This document shows, piece after piece, positions 7,512 through 16,524 of a stretch of DNA of 25,447 bases. The DNA comes from Pseudomonadota bacterium (GTDB lineage: Bacteria > SAR324 > XYD2-FULL-50-16 > JAHJRI01): the NCBI GenBank assembly GCA_022360105.1, contig JAKSDL010000571.1, positions 1-25,447 of the forward strand. Reading direction: 5' to 3'. The translations under genes and the position numbers were made by a program. The notes under the pieces were generated by a model. The model had not been told where the DNA came from, made no database searches, and saw nothing but the letters and a program-made list of their open reading frames with translations. The stretch's first letter is position 1. Each line of letters begins with the position of its first letter.

Positions 7512-9866
7512 ATGTCACCTAATATGGATGAACGACGAGGGGTTTATCTAAATATCGCCGATGAAATGGATTCACTGGACAAGGGAATTTTTGCCAAAGA
7601 TCTTCAAGTGTTTGAGCAATTTGACCTGGTGTATCGATCAGTCTGTGCCTTGATGTACAACTATGTGCCCACATCAGGTCACCCGGGAGGTTCCATTTCT
7701 TCGGGAAGGATTGTTGCCGGGTTATTGTTCCAGACAATGGATTATGACGTCTCTGATCCTGACAGACCGGATGCGGACATCATTTCCTATGCTGCAGGTC
7801 ATAAAGCCCTGGGATTATACAATATCTGGGCTTTACGCAATGAAATCACAAGAATTGCCAAACCCGATCTGTTGCCAAATGATCAGAATTACCAGCTTCG
7901 ACTGGAAGACTTGTTGGGATTCAGACGCAATCCCATTACCCGGACGCCATTGTTCAAGAAGTTCAAGGTTAAAGCCCTGGATGGTCACCCGACACCGGCC
8001 ACACCATTCGTTAAGCTATCCACCGGTGCTTCGGGAGTGGGGATAGCCACCAGCATCGGTCTGGCATTCGGAATGGCAGACACCTATGGCAAGGATGCTC
8101 CAAAAGTTCATATCATTGAAGGCGAAGGCGGTCTGACACCTGGCCGTGTCAGTGAGGCTTTGGCAGCGGCTGGTACCGCGTCCTTGAAAAATGCGGTACT
8201 CCATGTGGACTGGAACCAGGCTTCCATCGATTCCGACAAAGTATGTCGCGAAGGTTCACAACCGGGAGATTATGTACAATGGGACCCTCTGGAACTGGCC
8301 GCTCTAAATGACTGGAATGTCATTGAAGTTCCGGACGGTATGGATTTTCAGCAGGTGTTGGCCGCTCAATACAAAGCGGATATGATTCAAAACGAGCAAC
8401 CGACAGCCATTGTTTACAAAACCATCAAAGGCTGGAAATATGGAATCGAAGGCAAAGCTTCCCATGGAGCCGGCCATAATCTTTGTACAGACGGCTTTTT
8501 CGAAGCCGTAAAGCCGTTTCTGGAAAAGGGAATTGAACGGCTACCTCATTGTGATGGCACTGAACAAAGGTGTTCCGGTGGAAAGCATACAGACGTCCTC
8601 GAAACCTGTTTCTGGGAAGCTCTTTTAGTTATCAGAAGATATTTTGAATCCAACCTAAGTGTTACCCATGCATTAGCGGAAAGACTGGCCGAATCACAAT
8701 CGCGATTGAAGCGGAGAAGTCTAAAACCTCGAAACAACGCCCCTACCCTGAATAAAATAAAGGAAATTGCGGAAGCACAAATGCACAGTACTCCACAGGA
8801 ACTGGATTTGGAGGCCGGTACAGCCACAACCCTTCGTGGAGAATTGGGAAAAGTACTGCAATATTACAATAAAAAAAGCAATGGAGCGATTCTAACGGCT
8901 TCTGCCGACCTGCTGGGATCAACCAGCGTTTCTGCCGTTGGTAAAGATTTTGCCGGCGGGTATTTCAATACCCAAACCAATCCCGAATCACGGACCTTGT
9001 CTATTGGCGGTATTTGTGAAGATGCCATGGCAGGCATCATGGCCGGACTTTCTACCTATGGCAGCCATATTGGAACCTGTTCGTCGTATGGCGCTTTTAT
9101 TGCTGCCCTTGGTCATGTACCTGCCAGACTTCACGCCATCGGATCACAGGCTCGCCAGTCAATCGTTTCGGAACCTTATAAAACCTTTATTCTGATCTGC
9201 GCTCATGCAGGCCTTAAAACCGGAGAGGATGGTCCCACACATGCAGATCCCCAGGCACTGCAGCTTCTGCAGGACAATTTTCCGTTAGGAACCAGCATCA
9301 CCTTGACGCCATGGGACCCGGCCGAATTCTGGCCCCTGGTATCCAAATCGTTGAGCTGTCAACCTGCCGTGCTGGCTCCTTTTGTTACCAGACCTACCGA
9401 GAAGATTCTTGATAGAAAGGCTTTGGGATTGGCTTCCATTTATGATTCGATCAATGGTCTTTACCTGTTAAAAAAAGCGGAGGGAAAATCCGACGGAACC
9501 ATCGTCCTGCAAGGTAGCGAGGTGGCTTATGCATTTATCAATGAAGCCATGCCATTGCTAAAATCAAAGGGAATCGATCCGGATGTCTATTATGTTTCCA
9601 GTGCCGAGCTTTACAACATGCTGCCAAAGACTGAGCAGGAAAAGATCTATCCGGAAGAGAAAGCACGGAAAGCCATGGGTATTACCGGATTTACCATGTC
9701 AACCATGTATCAATGGATTCCATCAAGAAAGGGTCGGGAAGCCAGTCTGCACCCATTCCAAAAGGGACATTACCTGGGCAGTGGTCAGGCGGAAATGGTT
9801 CTTGCCGAAGCAGGACTTGACGGCGAAAGCCAGTATAAAGCAATCTGTAAGTATTTAGGTGTTTAG
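7512..9866 (+). CDS. Transketolase-like thiamine diphosphate enzyme
   Basis: The ATG at 7512 is chosen because AAAGGAG lies 6-7 bases upstream; the frame is open further upstream (to 7389), but without support. The 784-residue protein is longer than ordinary transketolase (about 650-680). SGHPGGS at 55-61 is the substrate/TPP His-Pro-Gly-Gly motif. HIIEGEGGLTPG at 200-211 with Asn235 in DWNQASID is the cofactor motif, but as G-E-G where most transketolases have G-D-G. The second half carries a pyrimidine-domain pattern (SIGGICEDAMAGIMAGLSTYG; HAGLKTGEDGPTHADPQA) and a C-terminal transketolase-like domain (GTIVLQGSEVAYAF). A poorly conserved Arg-rich linker lies around 370-440. It could be a transketolase or a keto-acid-dehydrogenase-E1-like relative; substrate uncertain. 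Its nearest neighbour is the nitroreductase upstream. Confidence 0.82.
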   Translation: MSPNMDERRGVYLNIADEMDSLDKGIFAKDLQVFEQFDLVYRSVCALMYNYVPTSGHPGGSISSGRIVAGLLFQTMDYDVSDPDRPDADIISYAAGHKALGLYNIWALRNEITRIAKPDLLPNDQNYQLRLEDLLGFRRNPITRTPLFKKFKVKALDGHPTPATPFVKLSTGASGVGIATSIGLAFGMADTYGKDAPKVHIIEGEGGLTPGRVSEALAAAGTASLKNAVLHVDWNQASIDSDKVCREGSQPGDYVQWDPLELAALNDWNVIEVPDGMDFQQVLAAQYKADMIQNEQPTAIVYKTIKGWKYGIEGKASHGAGHNLCTDGFFEAVKPFLEKGIERLPHCDGTEQRCSGGKHTDVLETCFWEALLVIRRYFESNLSVTHALAERLAESQSRLKRRSLKPRNNAPTLNKIKEIAEAQMHSTPQELDLEAGTATTLRGELGKVLQYYNKKSNGAILTASADLLGSTSVSAVGKDFAGGYFNTQTNPESRTLSIGGICEDAMAGIMAGLSTYGSHIGTCSSYGAFIAALGHVPARLHAIGSQARQSIVSEPYKTFILICAHAGLKTGEDGPTHADPQALQLLQDNFPLGTSITLTPWDPAEFWPLVSKSLSCQPAVLAPFVTRPTEKILDRKALGLASIYDSINGLYLLKKAEGKSDGTIVLQGSEVAYAFINEAMPLLKSKGIDPDVYYVSSAELYNMLPKTEQEKIYPEEKARKAMGITGFTMSTMYQWIPSRKGREASLHPFQKGHYLGSGQAEMVLAEAGLDGESQYKAICKYLGV

Positions 9867-9964
9867 CTGATTAGGGGTTTAGGCTGAAGACTGATGTCAC
9901 GTCTTTTGATTTATAGAGCAATGAATTATCCTGCTACAGGCAGCTATACATGCTTGCGTCACTT

Positions 9965-10144
9965 CGGGCTTGATCCCTTAAGTGCTTAAACAAGATTATT
10001 CGCAGTACCATTCAAACGGTAGGGCGGGGCTACGTCCCCGCCAACAGGATAGCCTCTCGACGGCCGGGTAGGGCCACCCTACCATTCGTTCACATAACTA
10101 TTCAAAATCTTGTCTTAAATAGGCACTTATGGGACTTGACCCGG
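9965..10144. repeat. Nested palindromic (MITE-like) element
   Basis: This occupies most of the 380-base gap 9867-10246. The outer arms 9965-9997 (CGGGCTTGATCCCTTAAGTG...) and 10106-10144 (...GCACTTATGGGACTTGACCC) are imperfect inverted repeats of about 33-39 bases. Inside are two strong hairpins: GGCGGGG/CCCCGCC at 10023-10029 and 10036-10042, loop CTACGT; and GGTAGGG/CCCTACC at 10067-10073 and 10077-10083, loop CCA. There is no open frame within it. The layout fits a non-autonomous mobile element or a REP/BIME-type composite. The remaining intergenic sequence shows no clear promoter. Confidence 0.6.
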
Positions 10145-10246
10145 AATCTAAACAGGTGAGATTGGTTCACCGGTTTTGTGTATTTGACCTTGAAGCGTGA
10201 AAACCGTGTTGTTAACTGCGTTAAAGCTGCAAAACAAAGGGGAGTC

Positions 10247-10969
10247 ATGAAAAAAATTGTCATTACCATCGGAATCAGTCTTATTGTTCTTCTGTTCGGC
10301 GTTTTTATGTGGAAAATGAAATCGGAAGTAAGTATCATGACTCCCACTGCGACTGGTATTGTCATACCAGGAATAGCTGCCGTGCACGACAGTTTTGTAA
10401 ATGTTTTCTTGATAAAACACAGCGATAAATATATCGCAATTGACGCAGGTAATAGCCGTAACGCAGTTATAGAAGAACTGGAAAAACTCTCCATCGATCC
10501 GGAGATGGTCGACGCCGTCTTTTTAACCCATTCCGACCCAGATCATGTGGCAGTGGTTAAGGATTTTACAAACGCTAAAGTGTATTTACCGGAACGGGAG
10601 ATACAAATGATTGATGGCAGCACCAATCGCTTTCTCATTTTCAAAAACAGTCTCGATGTTGACTATACCGGTTTGCAGCATGGGCAGATATATACATTTG
10701 ATAACCTGGAGATCGAATGCATCTCCACACCCGGTCATACACCGGGTTCAATGAGTTTTCTGGTTAACGGACAATACCTCTTTGCCGGCGACTCTTTAAG
10801 TTTGATCGACGGTAAAGTGGGGTTGTTCAACGACTTCTTTAATATGGATAACGAGACACAGGCCAAATCTTTAAAAGAATTAGCCAAACGGGAAGGCATC
10901 ACGCACATCTTCAGTGCCCATTATGGCGTTGCTGAAACAAACAGCACTATTTTTTCCGATTTTGAATAA
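10247..10969 (+). CDS. Membrane-anchored metallo-beta-lactamase-fold hydrolase
   Basis: The ATG at 10247 is preceded by AAAGGGGAG, a much better start than an ATG 23 codons upstream at 10178. The 240-residue protein has an uncleaved N-terminal membrane segment (residues 4-21) and then an MBL fold facing the periplasm. Metal-ligand motifs: HSDPDH at 95-100, His164 in TPGHTPGS, Asp182 in FAGDS, and His225 in SAHYG. The first motif is H-x-D-x-D-H instead of the usual H-x-H-x-D-H, so one zinc ligand is Asp97. Such proteins hydrolyse esters, thioesters or lactones, among others; the substrate here is unknown. It follows a palindromic element and converges with the HEAT-repeat gene, so it is probably a single-gene unit. 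Confidence 0.85.
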   Translation: MKKIVITIGISLIVLLFGVFMWKMKSEVSIMTPTATGIVIPGIAAVHDSFVNVFLIKHSDKYIAIDAGNSRNAVIEELEKLSIDPEMVDAVFLTHSDPDHVAVVKDFTNAKVYLPEREIQMIDGSTNRFLIFKNSLDVDYTGLQHGQIYTFDNLEIECISTPGHTPGSMSFLVNGQYLFAGDSLSLIDGKVGLFNDFFNMDNETQAKSLKELAKREGITHIFSAHYGVAETNSTIFSDFE

Positions 10970-11027
10970 GTGGAGAACTTATCCGGTCGCTGTACAATTG
11001 AAATAAAATCCCGAACACAGCTATAAG

Positions 11028-12020
11028 CTATTGCTGATCCATGGAATCGCCTGCAAGATCGGGATAGGTGTCAGATAGCGTTTCAAGCAACTCTTCAGCC
11101 TGAACAGTACCGATTTTTTTTAAGGCTTTTACGATCAGTATTTTCGAAGAATGACTTGTTCCCGCAAACATTTTACCAAAGGGTGCTACGGCTGCGTCAG
11201 CCTTGGAATCCCCTAATGCTACGATGGCACTGTTACGCAAATCCGTATCATGACTTCTCAAAAGGGATACATACAGCTCCGTGTTGCCGGAACTTCCCGC
11301 TCTTGTCAGGGAACGGATGATTACCGATTTTAGAAAGGGATTTTTCTGTCTTCTGAGTTGGCCCCGAAGATAGCTTTTTGCCTGGGTGGTTCCCAGGTAG
11401 CCCAGGGCCAGATAACAGGCTCGCAACGTACTTTCCTTCACTTTTTGATGGGAGGCGATATCGATAATCTCTCCGACTGCCTCTTTGTTTCCCCGTTTTC
11501 CTGTAACCCGGATGGCGCTATTCATACGGTTGGTCGCTGCAGCCTGAAATACCGAATCTTCGGTATCCTTCCTTCCGGTCGTCAGGTTCAGGTAGCCGTC
11601 ATGCATCATTTTATCGAGCAGCTTGTCAATCTGTTGATCTTTGGATTGAGCCAGAACATTTTCAAGATAGTCACGCTCGTTGCTTGAGAGATCAGCGGAA
11701 AACAATTGTAAGATCTCCTTGGTTTTATGCCGCTTGTATTTCCGGTCAAGCTCGGAAACGGATAACTCATTCTCCTCAGGACTCGTTAAATCACTTTTGT
11801 TTTTAGCTTTGACTGAATATTTTCCGTCTTTGCCCGGAGAGTAATTATCGGACTGTTTTGAAGATGTCTCGATAGTGGCTGTTGGATCGACTTGCGACTC
11901 ACCCGGAGTTTCATTTTTTCCCAATACCAGAATGATGCTGCCTGCAAACAAAACAGTTAACAACGCAAATAACCGAATGTGAGATGGAATAGAGTTAAAT
12001 TTTTCTAAAAGTTTACCCAT
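11028..12020 (-). CDS. HEAT-repeat protein with single N-terminal membrane segment
   Basis: A 330-residue protein. Residues about 17-33 (LFALLTVLFAGSIILVL) form one transmembrane segment. A low-complexity Ser/Thr/Lys-rich linker follows (about 35-90). From about residue 160 come helical repeats of PBS-lyase/HEAT type, for example LRACYLALGYLGTTQAKSYL, SVIIRSLTRAGSSGNTELYV, LRNSAIVALGDSKADAAVAP and ILIVKALKKIGTVQAEELLE, each about 33-38 residues. This is a protein-interaction scaffold, anchored in the inner membrane with its repeats most likely in the periplasm. It is transcribed alone, divergent from adenine deaminase across a 251-base gap. No catalytic motif is visible and no partner can be named. 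Confidence 0.8.
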   Translation of the reverse strand: MGKLLEKFNSIPSHIRLFALLTVLFAGSIILVLGKNETPGESQVDPTATIETSSKQSDNYSPGKDGKYSVKAKNKSDLTSPEENELSVSELDRKYKRHKTKEILQLFSADLSSNERDYLENVLAQSKDQQIDKLLDKMMHDGYLNLTTGRKDTEDSVFQAAATNRMNSAIRVTGKRGNKEAVGEIIDIASHQKVKESTLRACYLALGYLGTTQAKSYLRGQLRRQKNPFLKSVIIRSLTRAGSSGNTELYVSLLRSHDTDLRNSAIVALGDSKADAAVAPFGKMFAGTSHSSKILIVKALKKIGTVQAEELLETLSDTYPDLAGDSMDQQ

Positions 12021-12271
12021 GGCACCAATCTTCCAAAATTGGGAATTCAGATTTTCGTCCTGTTCTGTTCTTTAAAATCCGATCTTAAAATTCCTACTAT
12101 TAAATTCCTCAAAATACAATTGGGAATTCTTTTCCGGTTTCCTTAAAACACAGGATATAACAAGGTTTCTGTGTAATTCTTTGCTTGTTGGTAAAAAAAA
12201 TGCGAAGGTGTTAAAATTCTAGTCAAAAGATCTAGGATACAATTAATTTCTTAACTTTGAAATGGGATCTT

Positions 12272-13981
12272 ATGAGAGAATTTTTATTAAAACTGGCAGC
12301 CGCCAGGGGCGAGATCGAAGCAGATCTGTTGGTTAAAAATGTACGACTGGTGAATGTGCTGTCAGGGGAAATTCACCAGGCGGATGTTGCTATCTATGAC
12401 GGTCGTTTTCTGGGATTTGGAGATTACGATGCACAAAAAACGATTGACGCCGAAGGGCTTTTTATGGCGCCCGGATTTATCGATGGGCATATCCATTTCG
12501 AAAGTACCATGCTCACCCTGCCCGAGTTTTCCAGGGCTCTGATCAGGAGAGGGACCACAGCCGCAGTAATCGATCCTCATGAAATCACCAATGTTTTTGG
12601 TATGGACGGTATCCGTTATGTCCTGCACAGCATCAACGAAATTCCACTGGACGTCTTTGTGATGCTGCCCTCCTGTGTTCCTGCCACACCGCTTGAAACG
12701 TCCGGTTCCACCATCACCCACCGTGAACTGGATTATATGATTAAAGAGGAAAGAGTGGTGGGCATTGGTGAAATGATGAATTTCCCGGCCGTCATCAACG
12801 GGGAAGAGGAGACCCACAAACGAATCCTTTCTGCCAAATGGAAAAAAATAGATGGGCATGCCCCCGGAATTACCGGAAAAGCCCTCAACGCCTATATTTT
12901 CTCCAATATTGACAGCGACCATGAATCCACCTCTGCAGAAGAGGCAAAAGAAAAACTGCGCAAAGGCATGCACGTCCTGATCCGGGAAGGGACTTCCGAA
13001 AGAAACCTGGAAGAATTGATTTCAATCGTCACCAAGGAAAACTCCTGGCATTTTTCGTTTGCAACCGATGACAAACATCCCGATGATCTGCTGGAAGAAG
13101 GTCACCTGGATCATTCCATCCGCAAAGCCGTTTCCCTGGGCATGGATACGATGATGGCCTACCAGCTGGCCACCATCAATCCTGCCAATCATTTCAACCT
13201 GAAAAATGTCGGTGCTGTAAAACCCAGGTATTGGGCAGATTTTGTCCTCCTCTCCGATCTGGAAACGGTCACCATTGAAGCGGTTTATAAAAAGGGCATC
13301 GCCTTTTTTGAAAACGGCAGCTTGAAATCGGTCCCTGTCTTAACACCGCCTACCATTCGCAGTGCCATGGACCCGGAAGATATCGAGCCGGATCAGTTGG
13401 CAGTACCTGCCGAATCCAGACAGATCAAAGTGATCGATTTAGTCCCCGGACAGATCATCACCAACGAATATATTACCGACCCAAAGATCGAAAGCGGTTT
13501 CGCTGTTTCCGATATTGAAAGGGATATTCTGAAGATCGTCGTTATTGAACGACATAAAGCTACCGGCAGAATCGGTAAGGCGTTTGTACGTGGGTTTGGT
13601 TTGAAAAAAGGGGCCATCGGATCGACCGTTGCGCACGATTCTCACAATATTGTGATCGTCGGCACCGATGACAAGGAGATCTATTCGGTTTTTGAAAGAC
13701 TGAAAAAGATGAAAGGCGGGCTGGTCGCCATGGCAAATAGAAAAATTGTTGCCGAACTACCCTTGCCGATAGGCGGCCTGCTTTCCGAAAAAAGTTTCGA
13801 AAAAACCGCCGAAGACCTGAAAAATGTGAAATTAAAGGTAAAAGAGCTGGGTTGTACCCACGAAGCACCCTTTATGATTCTCTCTTTTTTAAGCCTGTCC
13901 CCAATCCCCAAACTAAAAGTAACCGACCTGGGCCTGATCGACGTCGATAAGTTCGAAGTAACTTCCCTCTTTGTAGACTAG
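12272..13981 (+). CDS. ade: Adenine deaminase
   Basis: Converts adenine to hypoxanthine and ammonia in purine salvage; cytoplasmic. The 569-residue protein matches the usual AdeC length. I chose the ATG at 12272 because GGGAT lies just upstream; a TTG five codons earlier (12257) is also open. The amidohydrolase metal motif HIHFEST is at 73-79, with APGFIDG just before it. Family hallmarks follow: DPHEITNVFG, VGIGEMMNFPAVI, DGHAPG, SDHEST and ATDDKHPDDL. The C-terminal adenine-deaminase domain includes VAHDSHNIVIVGTD and MANRKIVAELPLPIGGL. It is monocistronic by spacing; a hairpin lies 26 bases after the stop. No purine riboswitch could be recognised upstream. The identification is firm. Confidence 0.95.
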   Translation: MREFLLKLAAARGEIEADLLVKNVRLVNVLSGEIHQADVAIYDGRFLGFGDYDAQKTIDAEGLFMAPGFIDGHIHFESTMLTLPEFSRALIRRGTTAAVIDPHEITNVFGMDGIRYVLHSINEIPLDVFVMLPSCVPATPLETSGSTITHRELDYMIKEERVVGIGEMMNFPAVINGEEETHKRILSAKWKKIDGHAPGITGKALNAYIFSNIDSDHESTSAEEAKEKLRKGMHVLIREGTSERNLEELISIVTKENSWHFSFATDDKHPDDLLEEGHLDHSIRKAVSLGMDTMMAYQLATINPANHFNLKNVGAVKPRYWADFVLLSDLETVTIEAVYKKGIAFFENGSLKSVPVLTPPTIRSAMDPEDIEPDQLAVPAESRQIKVIDLVPGQIITNEYITDPKIESGFAVSDIERDILKIVVIERHKATGRIGKAFVRGFGLKKGAIGSTVAHDSHNIVIVGTDDKEIYSVFERLKKMKGGLVAMANRKIVAELPLPIGGLLSEKSFEKTAEDLKNVKLKVKELGCTHEAPFMILSFLSLSPIPKLKVTDLGLIDVDKFEVTSLFVD

Positions 13982-14006
13982 GATCGAATCCAATTGAGCT
14001 GAGAAC

Positions 14007-14036
14007 TGGGGTTATGCATTTTGTTGCGTATCCCCA
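14007..14036 (+). terminator. Candidate terminator hairpin after adenine deaminase
   Basis: TGGGGTTATGC at 14007-14017 pairs with GCGTATCCCCA at 14026-14036 with one mismatch and one G-T pair, around an ATTTTGTT loop. It sits 26 bases past the stop. A short CTTTTTC follows 10 bases later, so it is not a textbook intrinsic terminator. The rest of the gene-free interval 14037-14378 holds no feature I can support; open frames there lack ribosome binding sites or family similarity. Confidence 0.35.
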
Positions 14037-14378
14037 ATCTGCAGGCTTTTTCAGCAACTCTTCATCACCAAATACTTCTTTTTCGACAATTTGTGTCCTC
14101 AAACAGAATTGGTGCATTCAGACCGGAGACCCAATCTATCATGTTTGCAATAGTGACAACCCGCGGCATGATCACTTGCAGGTATTTGTAAAGAATATTT
14201 TGCATCTGATTAATAGTTTCTTAATAAGCTATTGATACCACTAGATTAACTAATTGGGATGGCTGGATACCACTCTTTTTCACCACCAAATCCAACCGCA
14301 AGATCAACAATCATATGCCTCGGCAGCGATAGCCCATGGTTAGTCAATCATTATTTTGAATGCCTTGAGACTCATGCC

Positions 14379-15413
14379 ATGAAACAACCACTAATTCAAA
14401 ACTATCACAAACCATTGCGTATCTTCGGGATCATGACGATGATAGTTTTTTTTAGTATTACCGCCGCTAAGGCCGAAGTTTGGTCGATCTCACTTCAAAA
14501 TGACGTCGTTTCCGGAACGGACAAACACTATACGAACGGCATCAGTTACGATTGGATGAGCGACTTGTATAATCACAACGAAATGACGGCTTCCAATCGA
14601 AGCTATGTTGATTTCGTTTACTGGGTGTTTCGCTCCATACCTTACATTTCGATCGGATCGGAACAGGTTTCAGCAGGATTTCAAATTGCCCAGGATATTT
14701 ACACGCCAGCCGATACAATGGAAGAAGAACTTATCGAAGACGACATTCCTTACGCAGGTCATCTCTATTCCAAGTATTCACTGTTCAAGTGGCAAGAAGA
14801 TGCAGCCGAGGAAAACTACTTCAGACTTGGCATTGTGGGCCCGGCTTCTGGCGGTGAGTGGGTTCAAAAATCTTTTCATCGACTAATCGGAAACGAAGAG
14901 CCCCAAGGCTGGCACCATCAATTAGACAACCAGGTGACACTGGGAGTTGGCTACAGTCGCTCCATGCTTTTTTGGAAGACGACTTACACAAATGGCTTAA
15001 GCAGCGATTGGGCACCCTCATACGGATTTGAAATCGGAAATTTTTCCACAGCCGCTTTTGCAGGATTTTTATTCCGTTTTGGTAGGAATTATCCCCAAAA
15101 GCCGGTGCCCACATCGGTTGCCGAAAATGTGAGTTTAAACAATAAACTGGCCTATCACTCCGAAGACCGGGATTACGGCTGGTTAATAAGTGCCGGTTTT
15201 TTTGCAAATGTCGTGGGTTATACACTGATCGTTGACTCCTCTAAGGATCACGATGTGGAGCGGAAAAATGTCTTCGGAGCCGTAGTTGTCGGTATAACCT
15301 TTTACTTGAATCATATGGAAATGACCTTTTCATTCCAGGAAATCAACATGAACATCAACAACTCGGTCGTTTCCAACGGCCTGGGAGCCCTTTCCTTTTC
15401 ATTGAATAGTTAG
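14379..15413 (+). CDS. lpxR: LpxR-like lipid A 3'-O-deacylase (DUF2219 family), outer membrane
   Basis: The ATG at 14379 starts a clean signal peptide (MKQPLIQNYHKPLRIFGIMTM..., cut after AKA at 32); the frame is open upstream to 14259 but that extension would bury the signal. The 344-residue product has the LpxR pattern of an outer-membrane barrel: LQNDVVSGTDKHYTNG at 39-54 with Asn41-Asp42 in the position of the catalytic-site Asn-Asp, DDIPYAGHLY at 121-130, and GPASGGEWVQKSFHRLIG with His167 as the likely catalytic His. EPQGWHHQLDNQ follows. LpxR is a calcium-dependent enzyme that removes the 3'-acyloxyacyl chain of lipid A. All key residues appear to be present, so it is probably active. 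The RAYT element begins five bases after its stop codon. Confidence 0.85.
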   Translation: MKQPLIQNYHKPLRIFGIMTMIVFFSITAAKAEVWSISLQNDVVSGTDKHYTNGISYDWMSDLYNHNEMTASNRSYVDFVYWVFRSIPYISIGSEQVSAGFQIAQDIYTPADTMEEELIEDDIPYAGHLYSKYSLFKWQEDAAEENYFRLGIVGPASGGEWVQKSFHRLIGNEEPQGWHHQLDNQVTLGVGYSRSMLFWKTTYTNGLSSDWAPSYGFEIGNFSTAAFAGFLFRFGRNYPQKPVPTSVAENVSLNNKLAYHSEDRDYGWLISAGFFANVVGYTLIVDSSKDHDVERKNVFGAVVVGITFYLNHMEMTFSFQEINMNINNSVVSNGLGALSFSLNS

Positions 15414-15418
15414 AAATT

Positions 15419-15446
15419 AGGGGACGTAGTTGATATATTGACATTT
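15419..15446 (+). repeat. Left terminal inverted repeat of the RAYT element
   Basis: Starts AGGGGACGTAGTTGA and ends TTGACATTT. It is the reverse complement of 16525-16553 apart from a T/A difference in the middle and a one-base indel in the G-run. The preceding AAATT plus AGGGGAC recurs in the small palindrome at 23116-23126. Confidence 0.85.
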
Positions 15447-15510
15447 GATGTGTATGCTGGTTTAATATGCCCGTCATTATTGATAAAAACAAACAACACA
15501 TCAGAGCCCT

Positions 15511-16521
15511 ATGCCCCGACAATCCCGCATTCATTTTCCAGGCAGTCTGCACCATGTGATGGCACGAGGTATCCATAGACAAGACATCTTCCTGGATAAA
15601 AAAGACTACGATCACTTTCTTAACCGACTATCAGAGCGATTTACAAAGTCAGACCAAACCTGCTTTGCCTGGGCATTGCTGAATAATCATTTTCATCTTC
15701 TGATCAAATCGGGAGATCTGCCTCTTTCAACGTTGATGCGTAGATTATTGACCGGTCATGCAGTCTATTTCAACCGACGTCATAAACGGTCTGGTCACTT
15801 GTTTCAAAACCGTTTTAAATCCATCCTCTGCCAGGAAGATACCTATTTTTTGCAATTGGTTAGATACATCCACCTTAATCCCCTTCGAACCGGGGCCGTC
15901 AAGACTATAAAAACGCTCAACAAATATAAGTACTCCGGACATGCCTATATCCTGGGAGAACAATCAAACGACTGGCAAGACATTCTCTATCCCCTGCAAT
16001 GGTTTGGTAAACAAAAACATAAAACCAGACAAAAGTATCTCGACTATGTGAAGGATGGAATCTCAGATGGGAAAAGGGAAGATTTGACCGGTGGAGGTCT
16101 TTTAAGGACAGCTGGAGGTTGGAAAGGACTTAAAGCCCTCAAGAAAAGAGGAGAAAGCACCCTGGGTGATGAGCGGATGCTGGGAGACGGGCATTTTGTC
16201 GAAGAAATTCTGAAACAAAAAGATACATCCCAGTTAAAAGACGCATCACCCAAAGAAACTTATACCTTAGACCAACTGACTAAGGATGTCTGTAACCATG
16301 TCGACGTGTCCTACAAAGACGTGAAGAGTTCCAGCAAACAACGCCAGTTAAAACGAGCCAGATCTATTATCTGCTATGTAGCTGTTCGCATCCTAAAATT
16401 CAAAGGAACCGATACTGCCCGACACCTCACCATCAGTAAATCATCCGTTAGCAAGCTGGTAACAGGCTTTCAACCCGACAAAATCGATACAGCTTTCATA
16501 AACAAAGTCATGAAAGAATAA
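15511..16521 (+). CDS. REP-associated tyrosine transposase (Y1/IS200-like)
   Basis: A 336-residue protein starting MPRQSRIHFPGSLHHVMARG, the standard RAYT opening. The HUH nuclease motif is HFH at 60-62 in ALLNNHFHLLIKS. SGHLFQNRFKS at 94-104 and VRYIHLNPLRTGAV at 117-130 are family hallmarks. The nucleophilic tyrosine should be Tyr112 or Tyr119. RAYTs cut and join single-stranded DNA at palindromic REP-type ends and are often domesticated. Here the gene is bounded by long inverted repeats. The C-terminal part (about 245-336) includes RHLTISKSSVSKLVTGF, a helix-turn-helix that probably binds DNA, as in the longer RAYTs with a DnaA-like C-terminus. The reading frame is intact. Confidence 0.9.
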   Translation: MPRQSRIHFPGSLHHVMARGIHRQDIFLDKKDYDHFLNRLSERFTKSDQTCFAWALLNNHFHLLIKSGDLPLSTLMRRLLTGHAVYFNRRHKRSGHLFQNRFKSILCQEDTYFLQLVRYIHLNPLRTGAVKTIKTLNKYKYSGHAYILGEQSNDWQDILYPLQWFGKQKHKTRQKYLDYVKDGISDGKREDLTGGGLLRTAGGWKGLKALKKRGESTLGDERMLGDGHFVEEILKQKDTSQLKDASPKETYTLDQLTKDVCNHVDVSYKDVKSSSKQRQLKRARSIICYVAVRILKFKGTDTARHLTISKSSVSKLVTGFQPDKIDTAFINKVMKE

Positions 16522-16524
16522 TCG

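Noticed and set aside
12021..12271. Purine riboswitch upstream of adenine deaminase
   Set aside because: I searched for the three-way-junction core and its conserved loop bases and did not find them. Only short hairpins such as ACACAG/CTGTGT are present.
12362..12973. Minus-strand open frame of 203 codons
   Set aside because: It is antisense to adenine deaminase, is His/Gly-rich in the way antisense frames often are, and has no family similarity.
14014..14235. 73-codon plus-strand frame between ade and lpxR
   Set aside because: Low-complexity Ser/Asn/Phe content, no recognised domain, and it starts within the ade hairpin. I treat the interval as non-coding.
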